From Ga0077523 sp038324085 (GTDB taxonomy: Bacteria > Pseudomonadota > Gammaproteobacteria > Burkholderiales > Ga0077523), in contig JBBQHP010000009.1 in assembly GCA_038324085.1 (NCBI GenBank), positions 1-64,000 of the forward strand: a stretch of 64,000 bases of DNA, given 5' to 3'. A model generated the notes under the pieces. That model did no database searches. It saw nothing but the letters and a program-made list of their open reading frames with translations, and was not told the origin of the DNA. The translations under genes and the position numbers were made by a program. How positions within the stretch are numbered: position 1 is the first letter of the stretch; each line of letters opens with the position of its first letter. Below, one piece after another: positions 1 to 7,019 of this stretch.

Positions 1-138
1 CGAGATCGAGCGGCTGTTCCGCAGGCTCAAGGGATTTCGGCGCATCTTCTCGCGATTCGAGAAACTCGACCTCATGTTCATTGGCTTCATCAACTTCGCG
101 CTCATCGCCGATGGGCTGCGAGTAGTGTGAACAGGCCC
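1..138 (+). mobile_element. Right end of an IS5-family insertion sequence (partial)
   Basis: The window opens inside the last codons of an IS5-type DDE transposase. Just after its stop the sequence reads TGAACAGGCCC, which resembles the inverted terminal ends (GGGCCTGTTCA read outward) known from one IS5-family subgroup. I therefore place the element's end near base 138, with the transposase stop codon inside the terminal repeat. The left end is outside the window, so the exact boundary and target duplication cannot be checked here. Confidence 0.5.
2..130 (+). CDS. IS5-family transposase, C-terminal fragment
   Basis: The reading frame is open from the left edge and ends at TGA after 42 codons. 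It contains E-R-L-F-R-R-L-K, which fits the E-(6)-K spacing of the catalytic-core signature of IS4/IS5-superfamily DDE transposases. This is followed by the F-R-R-I and F-E-K-L-D stretch typical of IS5 C-termini. The fragment holds the last catalytic acidic residue; the two aspartates would lie upstream, outside the window. Whether the full gene is intact cannot be judged. Confidence 0.75.
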   Translation, partial: EIERLFRRLKGFRRIFSRFEKLDLMFIGFINFALIADGLRVV

Positions 139-346
139 TAATGTCATTGCATGCCTGATTTGTCGAATCTACATCCTTGCCTTGGCCGCATGCCTCGGCG
201 CAGGGCGAATCCTCGACCGACGCCATGAAACTCCCCGCACCGTGGCAGCCAGAGAATGAAAATTGCCTCGCACACGGAATGGGGCTATAGACTCGTATTC
301 CCATGGGCGCAACAACGCACCCTGCACACCTACCCGGAAATCAACC

Positions 347-1110
347 ATGCCCGCGTTTGCACTGCGCGTCGTCCAGTCAATGAAGTCGAAGCGAGTCTGC
401 GCATTTGCGGCCGCGCTGTTTCTGGGCGCGCTGACCGCGGAGGCCGCCACGGTGTTCACCCTCACGGGTACCGGCACCGTGATCCGGCTCAAGGCGGATG
501 GCTCTCAAGCCGCTCAGCAGATAGTCGGTCTCGTGGGCACTGCGACCTTCGATGTTCATGGCGTGCCGGATATGGTCGGGCCGGACACTGCCAGCGGCCT
601 GACGTGGGTCTCCTCCAGTTTCCAGTTGAGCTGGACGGGGCAAACCCCGGGATCCTTCAGCAGCGATCCAGTCGCCGGGCCACTTCCGCTGCGCAAGGAG
701 CGGCGGTCTACAACGACCATCTTTCACTGACCGCGCCGAAGCCGATCGACTGGATCAATCTATCTACCGCCAGCCAGGTAACCGACAACCTGGGCACTCT
801 GACAAGCGTGGCAGCGGAATTGCGCAGGCAGACGACTCAGACAGGCTGGCTTGCCAGCTTGGCGTTTCCGGAGACCGCTGGCCTCGAACCCGGCAGCGCC
901 GACAATGCAATAACCAACACCCTCGCAATTGAAAGCTACACTGCCGGCAATTCGGGAGTGCTGCCGGGTTCGTACTTTGGGATCTTCACCGTGACTTCGA
1001 TGACGGCCGTCAGCGCAGTGCCGGAACCAGCAACAACCGCTCTGTTCGCTCTCGGCGTGGCTGGCCTGTGGTTGATGCCTCGCAGAGCACGGCAGGCACA
1101 CGGCGTCTAG
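347..1110 (+). pseudogene. PEP-CTERM sorting-domain protein, disrupted by a frameshift
   Basis: The first frame starts at ATG 347 (GGAA 8 nt upstream; ATG 380 is an alternative). It encodes a signal peptide ending near A-E-A-A and a beta-rich exported segment, then stops at 730. A second frame, displaced by one base, carries on smoothly from about 650-700 and ends with a PEP-CTERM anchor: V-P-E-P-A, a hydrophobic helix, then R-R-A-R. In PEP-CTERM systems this tail is recognised by an exosortase at the inner membrane. Neither frame alone is a sensible protein, so a single-base indel has split the gene, or the assembly has an error there. The body of the protein matches no family I can name. 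The neighbouring IS end shows the locus has been disturbed. Confidence 0.7.
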
Positions 1111-1569
1111 GGTTCGTACCGGAGGGACGCCGTCGCTCCGGGCGGCACTCGAGAATGGAGTCGATTCCTACCGCGCCGCGCGCGCCCCGAGTTCACCGCG
1201 AACGCCGCACGGCGGGTACGAGATTGCGATCAGCTGCGTGGCTTTCCCACAGTGACTGGACCGTCTGATCGTTCGACATTCGCTGCTCCTCCGTTGCCAG
1301 GAATTTCCGCAGGAAGCTAGCACGCCGATGCCAGTACGTGGGTCCTGGTCACTGCGAAGCGGCCGCCGTTGACGAACGCCTAGCGAACCTGGTCACGGTA
1401 GCATCCACGGTCTTGCTGACCCCCAAACCTATTTCGAGATGAGCCCGAGTCGCGCTGTCCGTTCGGAATCTGCCTTGCGGACATGCGAATGACCCGGACG
1501 AAGTCCATGCTTCGCCTCGGGCCGTGTCACCGTCACTCACCGTTCCATTCACCATCCTCTTTTCACTCA
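1111..1569. other. Non-coding stretch, no gene seen
   Basis: About 460 bases between the broken PEP-CTERM gene and the next ATG. Short open frames here lack ribosome sites and recognisable content. Immediately after the stop at 1110 there are small GC-rich inverted repeats (ACGGCGTC at 1100 with GACGCCGT at 1126; CCGGAG at 1119 with CTCCGG at 1136). These could help end transcription, but no T-tract follows. I see no promoter I would defend. Confidence 0.4.
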
Positions 1570-1947
1570 ATGTCCGCCCACACCCAGTACGAAACCCTCG
1601 CCACCAATTGGCATGACCAAGGCCGCCCCGCATCTTCCCTGATCGAAGGGTACGACCTGATCGCGGTGCGCTGCTGGGCCTACAGCGACGGCGCCAAGGC
1701 GGAAGGCGTCAGCGACAATCTGCGGGCGTTTATACGCGCCTGCGAAGCCGCCCTGCGGGATGACTGGCTGGACGCCTACCTGTCCGACCGAGAGTCGTGC
1801 CGGGATTGCGGCGAAAGCTATCGCTTCGAGAATGTATCGCTCTGTACGAATTGTTCACGCAAGCTCTGCTACAAATGTGTTGGCGCTGTGCCGCGCGCAC
1901 CGAACGGCAATCCCGCCTGCCAATGCGGCGGAGAATTCGTCGGCTGA
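1570..1947 (+). CDS. Hypothetical protein with zinc-ribbon-like cysteine pairs
   Basis: A 125-residue protein that I do not recognise as a named family. The N-terminal half is mixed and soluble. The C-terminal third carries four closely spaced cysteine pairs (C-R-D-C, C-T-N-C, C-Y-K-C and a final C-Q-C), a pattern expected for one or two structural zinc knuckles or a small ribbon. I chose ATG 1570 because the upstream in-frame extension is low-complexity (runs of S, H, P) and has no ribosome site. It stands alone, with the next gene convergent. Nucleic-acid or protein binding is a guess from the zinc fold only. Confidence 0.6.
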   Translation: MSAHTQYETLATNWHDQGRPASSLIEGYDLIAVRCWAYSDGAKAEGVSDNLRAFIRACEAALRDDWLDAYLSDRESCRDCGESYRFENVSLCTNCSRKLCYKCVGAVPRAPNGNPACQCGGEFVG

Positions 1948-2004
1948 GGCGCAGGCATCGATCGCATCGATCGTCCATATGGCTAGGCGGCCGTGCCCGC
2001 GGTG

Positions 2005-2901
2005 CTACTCGGTTGGATACGCCAGGTCCAATACGGCCTGCGCGAACGCCTGCGGTGCCTCCTGCGGAATGTTGTGTCCCGCCAACGGCACGACACGGCG
2101 CTCGTAGCGGCCGTTGAAGTGTCGTTCGTGGCCGACCGACCCTTCCGGCGCACGCACTCCGTCGCCGCCGCCGTCCATGCTTATCGTCGGCACACCGATC
2201 CTGGGCTGCGCTTCGAGTCGCCGCTCCGTTTCCTCCACGGCGGGGTCTCCCGACACCAGGCCGTAGCGATGCCGGTAGGAATGGATGACCACCTCGACGA
2301 AATCCGGGTTGTCGAACGACACCGCCGAGCGCGCATACGTCTGCTCGTCGAATTTCCAGTTCGGCGACCACAACCTCCACAGAAGCTTGCACAGCGCGTA
2401 GCGGTTCTGCTCGAGCCCGGCTCGGCCACGCTCGCCATGAAAATAGTACTGGTACCAGTAGCGATGCTCGTCTTCCGGCACTCCAGGGCGGCGCGATCCG
2501 GGAATATCGTGGACGTTGTAGCCCGCGCCCGTGACCAGGCCCTGTGCGCGCTGCGGCCATAGCGCCGAGACGATGCACGCCGCGCGCCCACCCCAGTCGT
2601 AGCCCGCCAGAACCGCGCGCTGCACGCCCAGCGCATCCATCAGGGCGAGCAGGTCGTGAGCCAATACCGCCTGCTGACCGGAACGCATTGTGGACGGTGC
2701 CAGAAAGCGCGTCGGGCCGAAGCCGCGAAGATAAGGCACGACCACACGGCATCCCGCGGCCGTCAGGATCGGCGTGACCTCGTCGTAGGTATGGATGTCG
2801 TAGGGAAAGCCGTGGAGCAGAAAGGCGGTGTTATTCGATGAAGCACCGCTGTCTTCGTAGGCCACGTCGAGCGCGCCGGCATGGATGCGTTGTTGGGTCA
2901 C
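2005..2901 (-). CDS. Alpha/beta hydrolase, epoxide-hydrolase/dehalogenase type
   Basis: A 298-residue alpha/beta hydrolase. H-G-F-P at residues 30-33 forms the oxyanion region. The nucleophile elbow is G-Y-D-W-G-G (Asp 102), so an aspartate replaces serine, as in soluble epoxide hydrolases and haloalkane dehalogenases. The catalytic histidine is in G-H-N near residue 276. A tryptophan/tyrosine-rich cap lies in the middle (about 150-210). The start is GTG 2901: AGAGGAAG sits 5 nt upstream, whereas the longer ATG-started version (to 2988) has no ribosome site and a poor N-terminus. There is no signal peptide, so it is cytoplasmic. The natural substrate, an epoxide or organohalide, cannot be told from sequence. 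It is divergent from msrB. Confidence 0.8.
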   Translation of the reverse strand: MTQQRIHAGALDVAYEDSGASSNNTAFLLHGFPYDIHTYDEVTPILTAAGCRVVVPYLRGFGPTRFLAPSTMRSGQQAVLAHDLLALMDALGVQRAVLAGYDWGGRAACIVSALWPQRAQGLVTGAGYNVHDIPGSRRPGVPEDEHRYWYQYYFHGERGRAGLEQNRYALCKLLWRLWSPNWKFDEQTYARSAVSFDNPDFVEVVIHSYRHRYGLVSGDPAVEETERRLEAQPRIGVPTISMDGGGDGVRAPEGSVGHERHFNGRYERRVVPLAGHNIPQEAPQAFAQAVLDLAYPTE

Positions 2902-3247
2902 TGCGTCTTCCTCTTGGGTTGCACGCTGCTGGGCGATCCATGCGGGCATGCAGCCATTGTCGTCTGAACAGCCCTCCCCGATCTGCAAGTAGACTTCAGG
3001 CAGCTTGATAGAGATACAGGATCGTCCGCGGCGGCGCGCATCGCTCGCGACGGCTGGATCACGACGAGCCCCCGTGCGCCGGGCCGCCCTCGGCCCGGCT
3101 ACCTGCCCATGGATTCCGCTTACACCGCTGTTCGTATCGGTGGGGCCACTTATGCTTATCCTGCCTGGCGGAGTTGCCAGCGTCGGCTCTTGAAACGCCC
3201 GCTGCCGGGCCCATTTCCGTGTTCCATTCCGTGTTATCGGAGACCCG
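2902..3247. promoter_or_regulatory. Divergent intergenic region between hydrolase and msrBA
   Basis: About 345 bases between two divergently transcribed units, so promoters for both must lie here. I see no open frame with a ribosome site and no strong palindrome. The stretch TATGCTTAT near 3151 could serve as a -10 region for msrB, but I cannot pair it with a convincing -35. Confidence 0.4.
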
Positions 3248-3694
3248 ATGAAAACCTACGACAAATCTCCGGAAGCCGTCGCCCGCCTGAACGAGGAGCA
3301 ATACCGCGTCACGCAGCAGAGCGGCACAGAGCTGCCCGGTACCGGCGAGTACCTGGACAACCACGAGCCCGGGATCTATGTGGATGTCGTTTCCGGCGAG
3401 CCGCTCTTTGCTTCGTCGGACAAGTTCGAATCAGGCTGCGGCTGGCCCAGCTTCACGAAGCCCATCGAACCGGCCTACGTGAACGAGCTGCGCGACGCTT
3501 CGCACGGTATGGTGCGTACCGAAGTGCGCTCCTCGCACGGCGACAGCCATCTGGGTCACGTTTTTGACGATGGCCCGAGCGAGCGCGGTGGCCTGCGTTA
3601 CTGCATCAACTCGGCGTCGCTCCGGTTTGTCCATCGCGACGACATGGAAGCCGAGGGTTATGAGGCGTATTTGAACCAGGTGGAGGAGAACTGA
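3248..3694 (+). CDS. msrB: Peptide-methionine (R)-S-oxide reductase MsrB
   Basis: Reduces the R-epimer of methionine sulfoxide in proteins, with thioredoxin as usual electron donor. The 148-residue protein carries G-C-G-W-P-S-F (resolving Cys) and R-Y-C-I-N-S-A-S-L-R-F (catalytic Cys), both diagnostic for the family. The two CxxC pairs that bind structural zinc in E. coli MsrB are absent: the positions read V-S-G-E and S-S-H-G. This is therefore a zinc-free MsrB. No signal peptide is present, so it acts in the cytoplasm. It is separated from msrA by one base, with the msrA ribosome site (GGAGGAGAA) inside its 3' end. The pair is surely one repair operon. Confidence 0.95.
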   Translation: MKTYDKSPEAVARLNEEQYRVTQQSGTELPGTGEYLDNHEPGIYVDVVSGEPLFASSDKFESGCGWPSFTKPIEPAYVNELRDASHGMVRTEVRSSHGDSHLGHVFDDGPSERGGLRYCINSASLRFVHRDDMEAEGYEAYLNQVEEN

Positions 3695-3695
3695 G

Positions 3696-4211
3696 ATGAA
3701 CACGACACAGCAACGAGCCGTTTTTGCCGGAGGATGTTTCTGGGGCATGCAGGACCTGATCCGAAAGTTGCCGGGCGTGCAGAAGACGCGCGTGGGTTAC
3801 ACCGGTGGCGAGGTGCGCAATGCCACCTATGGCAACCACGGCAACCATGCCGAGGCGATCGAGATCCTGTTCGACCCGTCCGTAACAAGCTACCGCAAGC
3901 TGCTGGAATTCTTCTTCCAGATTCACGACCCAACCACGAAGAATAGACAGGGCAACGACCGCGGCGCTTCGTACCGTTCGGCGATCTATTACGTGGATGA
4001 TGCGCAGAAGCAGGAAGCGCTGCGTACCATCGACGACGTGAACGCCTCGGGTCTTTGGCCAGGGAAGGTCGTCACCGAGGTGGAACCGGCGGGTGACTTC
4101 TGGCAAGCCGAGCCGGAGCACCAGGACTATCTGGAGCGCTACCCGCACGGGTACACGTGCCACTTTCCGCGAGCGGATTGGCGTCTGCCTGCGCGCGCCA
4201 AGGCAGCCTGA
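3696..4211 (+). CDS. msrA: Peptide-methionine (S)-S-oxide reductase MsrA
   Basis: Reduces the S-epimer of methionine sulfoxide, complementing MsrB. The family motif G-G-C-F-W-G at residues 12-17 carries the catalytic cysteine. G-Y-T-G-G, N-H-A-E-A and the H-Q-D-Y-L-E-R-Y-P block near the C-terminus are also typical. At 171 residues it is normal length for a cytoplasmic, single-domain MsrA. It begins one base after the msrB stop behind a strong GGAGGAG site, so translation is probably coupled. A hairpin follows at 4295. Confidence 0.95.
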   Translation: MNTTQQRAVFAGGCFWGMQDLIRKLPGVQKTRVGYTGGEVRNATYGNHGNHAEAIEILFDPSVTSYRKLLEFFFQIHDPTTKNRQGNDRGASYRSAIYYVDDAQKQEALRTIDDVNASGLWPGKVVTEVEPAGDFWQAEPEHQDYLERYPHGYTCHFPRADWRLPARAKAA

Positions 4212-4294
4212 GGTTCGCCGACGACTCGGAACATCGGTCACCCCGCACGGTGCGCGGCGGAAAGGGACGCCACGGCCGTTCATGAACCCGGCGC

Positions 4295-4330
4295 CGAGAT
4301 CGCGCATCATGGGAGCCTCGATCTCGTTTC
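4295..4330 (+). terminator. Possible terminator after msrBA
   Basis: CGAGATCG (4295-4302) pairs with CGATCTCG (4319-4326) over a 16-nt loop, and TTTC follows. The T-run is short, so this is a weak intrinsic terminator at best. It sits 80 bases after the msrA stop and just before the next gene's start. Confidence 0.4.
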
Positions 4331-4345
4331 GAAAGGCAGGCTTGC

Positions 4346-5215
4346 ATGAGGTACGAACCCACCGGGCAGTTACCCGCGGTCACCGGGCAATTGGGCTACA
4401 TCGCCTCGGGCGTCCAACGGGCTGAAGTGCGCATCTTCCCGCCCACCAGCGGGATTGCCACGGAGCGCCCGAAGTCGGTTCCGCATGCCATGCCGATCCA
4501 CGATGCCCGACCGATTGCCGATTCGTTGCGGCTGGACGAACACGGGTTCGAGTTTCACGCGCGCCCGTCCGAGGTCACGGATTTCTACGATGATGCGACA
4601 GTCCGCGAGCACTACTATCCGGAAGTGCGCAACGTCGTGCGCGAGTTGATGAACGCTGAAGAGGTCTTCGTCTTCGACCACAACGTGCGCCGCGCCGTGC
4701 GAGCCGCGCGAGGCGAACTGGGCGTGCGGGTGCCGGTGGACCAGGTGCACAACGACTACACGCTCGAATCGGGACCCAAGCGCAAGCTCGAGATACTCGC
4801 AGCCGTGGGCCGATCGGATCTATCGGACGCGCAGGTCGCCTTCGTCAATCTGTGGCGCCCCATCCTGGGCCCTGTCCGCGACAATCCGCTTGCCGTGTGC
4901 GATGCACGTACGGTGGCACAGGCGGATCTCGTGGTCACCGACATCCATCATTTCGGCGAGGACAACGCGACGCGGCCGCGGCACAGCGGCCAGATCTATT
5001 CGGTGCACCACAACGCCGGACACCGCTGGTTCTACATCTCGGAAATGCAGCCCGCCGAGTTTCTATTGTTGAAGTGCTACGACTCGCGCACGGATGGGCG
5101 CGCGCGCTTCATGCCGCATACGGGCTTCGGCAACCCGGCCTGCCCGACGGACTTCATTCCGCGCGAGAGCATCGAGGTGCGCACGCTCGTCGTCTTCAAT
5201 CGCTTCGGATCGTGA
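4346..5215 (+). CDS. CmcJ/AsaB-like 2-oxoglutarate/Fe(II) oxygenase-type protein
   Basis: A 289-residue protein of the CmcJ/NvfI-like group, related to the cephamycin 7-alpha-methoxylase component CmcJ, asaB hydroxylase/desaturases and GA4 desaturases. Visible family features are V-F-D-H-N-V-R-R, the likely metal-binding H-N-D (His 135, Asp 137), N-L-W-R-P, L-L-K-C-Y-D-S and P-H-T-G-F (His 258, possible third ligand). Homologues occur widely in bacteria and fungi and their substrates are mostly unknown. There is no signal peptide. It stands alone between msrBA and a convergent outer-membrane protein. I infer an oxidative tailoring or catabolic role and will not name a substrate. Confidence 0.75.
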   Translation: MRYEPTGQLPAVTGQLGYIASGVQRAEVRIFPPTSGIATERPKSVPHAMPIHDARPIADSLRLDEHGFEFHARPSEVTDFYDDATVREHYYPEVRNVVRELMNAEEVFVFDHNVRRAVRAARGELGVRVPVDQVHNDYTLESGPKRKLEILAAVGRSDLSDAQVAFVNLWRPILGPVRDNPLAVCDARTVAQADLVVTDIHHFGEDNATRPRHSGQIYSVHHNAGHRWFYISEMQPAEFLLLKCYDSRTDGRARFMPHTGFGNPACPTDFIPRESIEVRTLVVFNRFGS

Positions 5216-5254
5216 ACCGGGCCCTGATCGGTTCGCTGTGCTGCCTTGTCTGTG

Positions 5255-5279
5255 CGTGCCGAAAGTCATTTCGCGCACG
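5255..5279. terminator. Hairpin between convergent genes
   Basis: CGTGC-CGAAA (5255-5264) pairs with TTTCG-(C)-GCACG (5269-5279) across a four-base loop with one bulged C. It lies between the CmcJ-like gene stop (5215) and the stop of the minus-strand barrel gene (5300). It may stop transcription from both sides, but no T-tract is present. Confidence 0.35.
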
Positions 5280-5299
5280 AAAGCCGCCGCCACCAGGGA

Positions 5300-6256
5300 T
5301 CAGAGCCGGGCCAGCAGCCCGATCATGAAGATGTCCTGGTCCCGGTTGTAGAACGACGCGACGCGGGTGTACATCAGCCCGGCCTCGTAGCGATGACGCT
5401 GCGTCTCCTTCAGCAGGTACATGACCCGGATGCTGCCGATTCCCGCGAAGATCAGCTTCTTGCCACGGTCGCCGTCGTAGGCCACGTAGGGACCAATGCC
5501 GAAGCTGAAGGTCACGTGGCGGGTCTGGCCGATCCACCAGAGCTGAAAGGGAACGCCTGTGCGGTGGGACAAATTGGTATCGCCCTCAGACAGGTAGGCC
5601 ACGGAATAGGCCGCGATATCCCACCAGTGCTGTGGATTCTCAACCAGGTATTGCGCCTCGATCTGCCACGCGGCGGCCGTGTGCTGGTCGCCGAGCTGGG
5701 TGGTCCTCGATGCGCCGCCCCACGCGCTCACGTCGGCATTGAGGAAACGCCCGCTCGTCGGCTCGTCGCTATACGCGAAATCGCGCCCCACGCCGAACAG
5801 CAGCGCATTCGAGTTGAACGACCCGGGTACCCAGGTGTTGTTGTACTGCGTCCGCAGGTACCAGGTGTTGCCCGGCAGGCGCCACTTCAGCGCGACGGAG
5901 CTCATCAGTCCGACCTTGAATTCATTGATCCGGACGCCGTCGACCGACGTGTTGTTCATGTTCGCGTAGGGGCCGGTGCCTACCTGCAGCTCGAAACCAT
6001 CACCGAGCGCCCGGATATACCAGGCTTGCGCGAGCATGCCGTCGCGATGATTGTTGCGCAGGTGGCCGTCGTTGTTGTAGGCGAAGCCGATGCCGAAATG
6101 GTTGGTGGGCTTGTAGATGAACCCGCTTTCGGCCGTCCACGTGTTTTCGTTCAGCGCGCGCAGCGCACCCCCCATGATGAAGAAGTCGACGTTCTCCGAC
6201 TGAGCGTGCGCGGACGCAGTCATCACGAGCAGACCGAACAGCAGACAGGCTTTCAT
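5300..6256 (-). CDS. Exported beta-barrel-like outer-membrane protein, unknown function
   Basis: A 318-residue protein with a clear signal peptide (M-K-A-C-L-L-F-G-L-L-V, cleavage after S-A-H-A-Q) starting at ATG 6256. The rest alternates aromatic and polar residues in short amphipathic strands rich in Y, W, N and G (Y-N-N-D, W-Y-L-R-T-Q-Y, R-Y-E-A-G-L-M-Y). This is what one expects of an outer-membrane barrel of about 10-14 strands. It ends in L-L-A-R-L rather than the usual terminal phenylalanine, which slightly weakens that reading. I do not recognise the family. It follows the oxidase operon on the same strand, 155 bases after coxC, and could be co-transcribed. Confidence 0.65.
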   Translation of the reverse strand: MKACLLFGLLVMTASAHAQSENVDFFIMGGALRALNENTWTAESGFIYKPTNHFGIGFAYNNDGHLRNNHRDGMLAQAWYIRALGDGFELQVGTGPYANMNNTSVDGVRINEFKVGLMSSVALKWRLPGNTWYLRTQYNNTWVPGSFNSNALLFGVGRDFAYSDEPTSGRFLNADVSAWGGASRTTQLGDQHTAAAWQIEAQYLVENPQHWWDIAAYSVAYLSEGDTNLSHRTGVPFQLWWIGQTRHVTFSFGIGPYVAYDGDRGKKLIFAGIGSIRVMYLLKETQRHRYEAGLMYTRVASFYNRDQDIFMIGLLARL

Positions 6257-6303
6257 CGCATTCCGGAGAACGGTTCTGGCAAGTCGACACACCCATCGTA
6301 TTC

Positions 6304-6319
6304 CATGTCCGGCGACATG
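6304..6319. repeat. Small perfect hairpin between coxC and barrel gene
   Basis: CATGTC-CGGC-GACATG forms a six-pair stem with a four-base loop in the 154-base gap between coxC and the downstream barrel gene. There is no T-run on either side. It could be a pause or processing element, and is weak on its own. Confidence 0.3.
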
Positions 6320-6410
6320 TCCCCCCGATGACGAGCGCGCCCGCCGGTCCGGTTCAAGGCCCCGCCTTCGACGCGGCGCCAGAAACCGCCGCGACGACTA
6401 TCCCGTCGGA

Positions 6411-7019
6411 TCACCCGGGCGCGACGTACGGCATCGCATAGTAGATCGCGAACACCCCGATCCACACCACGGTGACGAAATGCCAGTACATGACGCCGAT
6501 CGAAACGGCGGAGTGCCGGCGCGCGCCGAAATAGCCCAGCGCGGTCCATGCGAACAGCGCGCACAGGATCAGCAGACCGACGATCACGTGCGCGACGTGG
6601 AACCCGGTCGTCGTGAAGTAGAGCGAGCCGTAGACGTTCGTGCTCAGGGAATACGGTTTCGAGCGCCACTCGATCGACTGGAGCACGAGAAATATCGCAC
6701 CGAGCGCGATCGTCACGCCGAGACCCCACAACAGCCTGCGGGCATTGCCGCGACGAATGCCGCGCTCGCCCCACATCATGGTGAAACTGCCGGCAACCAG
6801 GATGATCGTGTCGATCACCGCGATGAGCAGCTTCGGTGGGCCGCCGGGCGGCCATTCGCCGTGCGCCTGGGCCGCGATGTAGAAGTAGCTGAAGAACAGA
6901 TACGCGAACAGTGCCGCTTCGGTCGCGATCACCGTGCACATGCCCCACCAGCCGGACGACAATCGTCCCTTGCTGCCGACCGGCAAGGCTGCACCCTGGT
7001 AAATCCCGGCGTCATTCAT
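6411..7019 (-). CDS. Haem-copper oxidase subunit III
   Basis: A 202-residue, five-helix subunit III of a cytochrome c oxidase. Typical signatures are W-W-G-M at the start of helix I, E-A-A-L-F, the paired helix with G-S-F-T-M-M-W, G-F-H-V-A-H-V-I-V-G, and the last helix W-H-F-V-T-V-V-W. It is a short form, as in many bacterial caa3-type enzymes lacking the first two helices of the mitochondrial protein. Subunit III stabilises the binuclear site during turnover. Its ATG overlaps the coxA stop by 8 nt and has GGAG upstream, so it is the last gene of the dehydrogenase-oxidase operon. Confidence 0.9.
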   Translation of the reverse strand: MNDAGIYQGAALPVGSKGRLSSGWWGMCTVIATEAALFAYLFFSYFYIAAQAHGEWPPGGPPKLLIAVIDTIILVAGSFTMMWGERGIRRGNARRLLWGLGVTIALGAIFLVLQSIEWRSKPYSLSTNVYGSLYFTTTGFHVAHVIVGLLILCALFAWTALGYFGARRHSAVSIGVMYWHFVTVVWIGVFAIYYAMPYVAPG

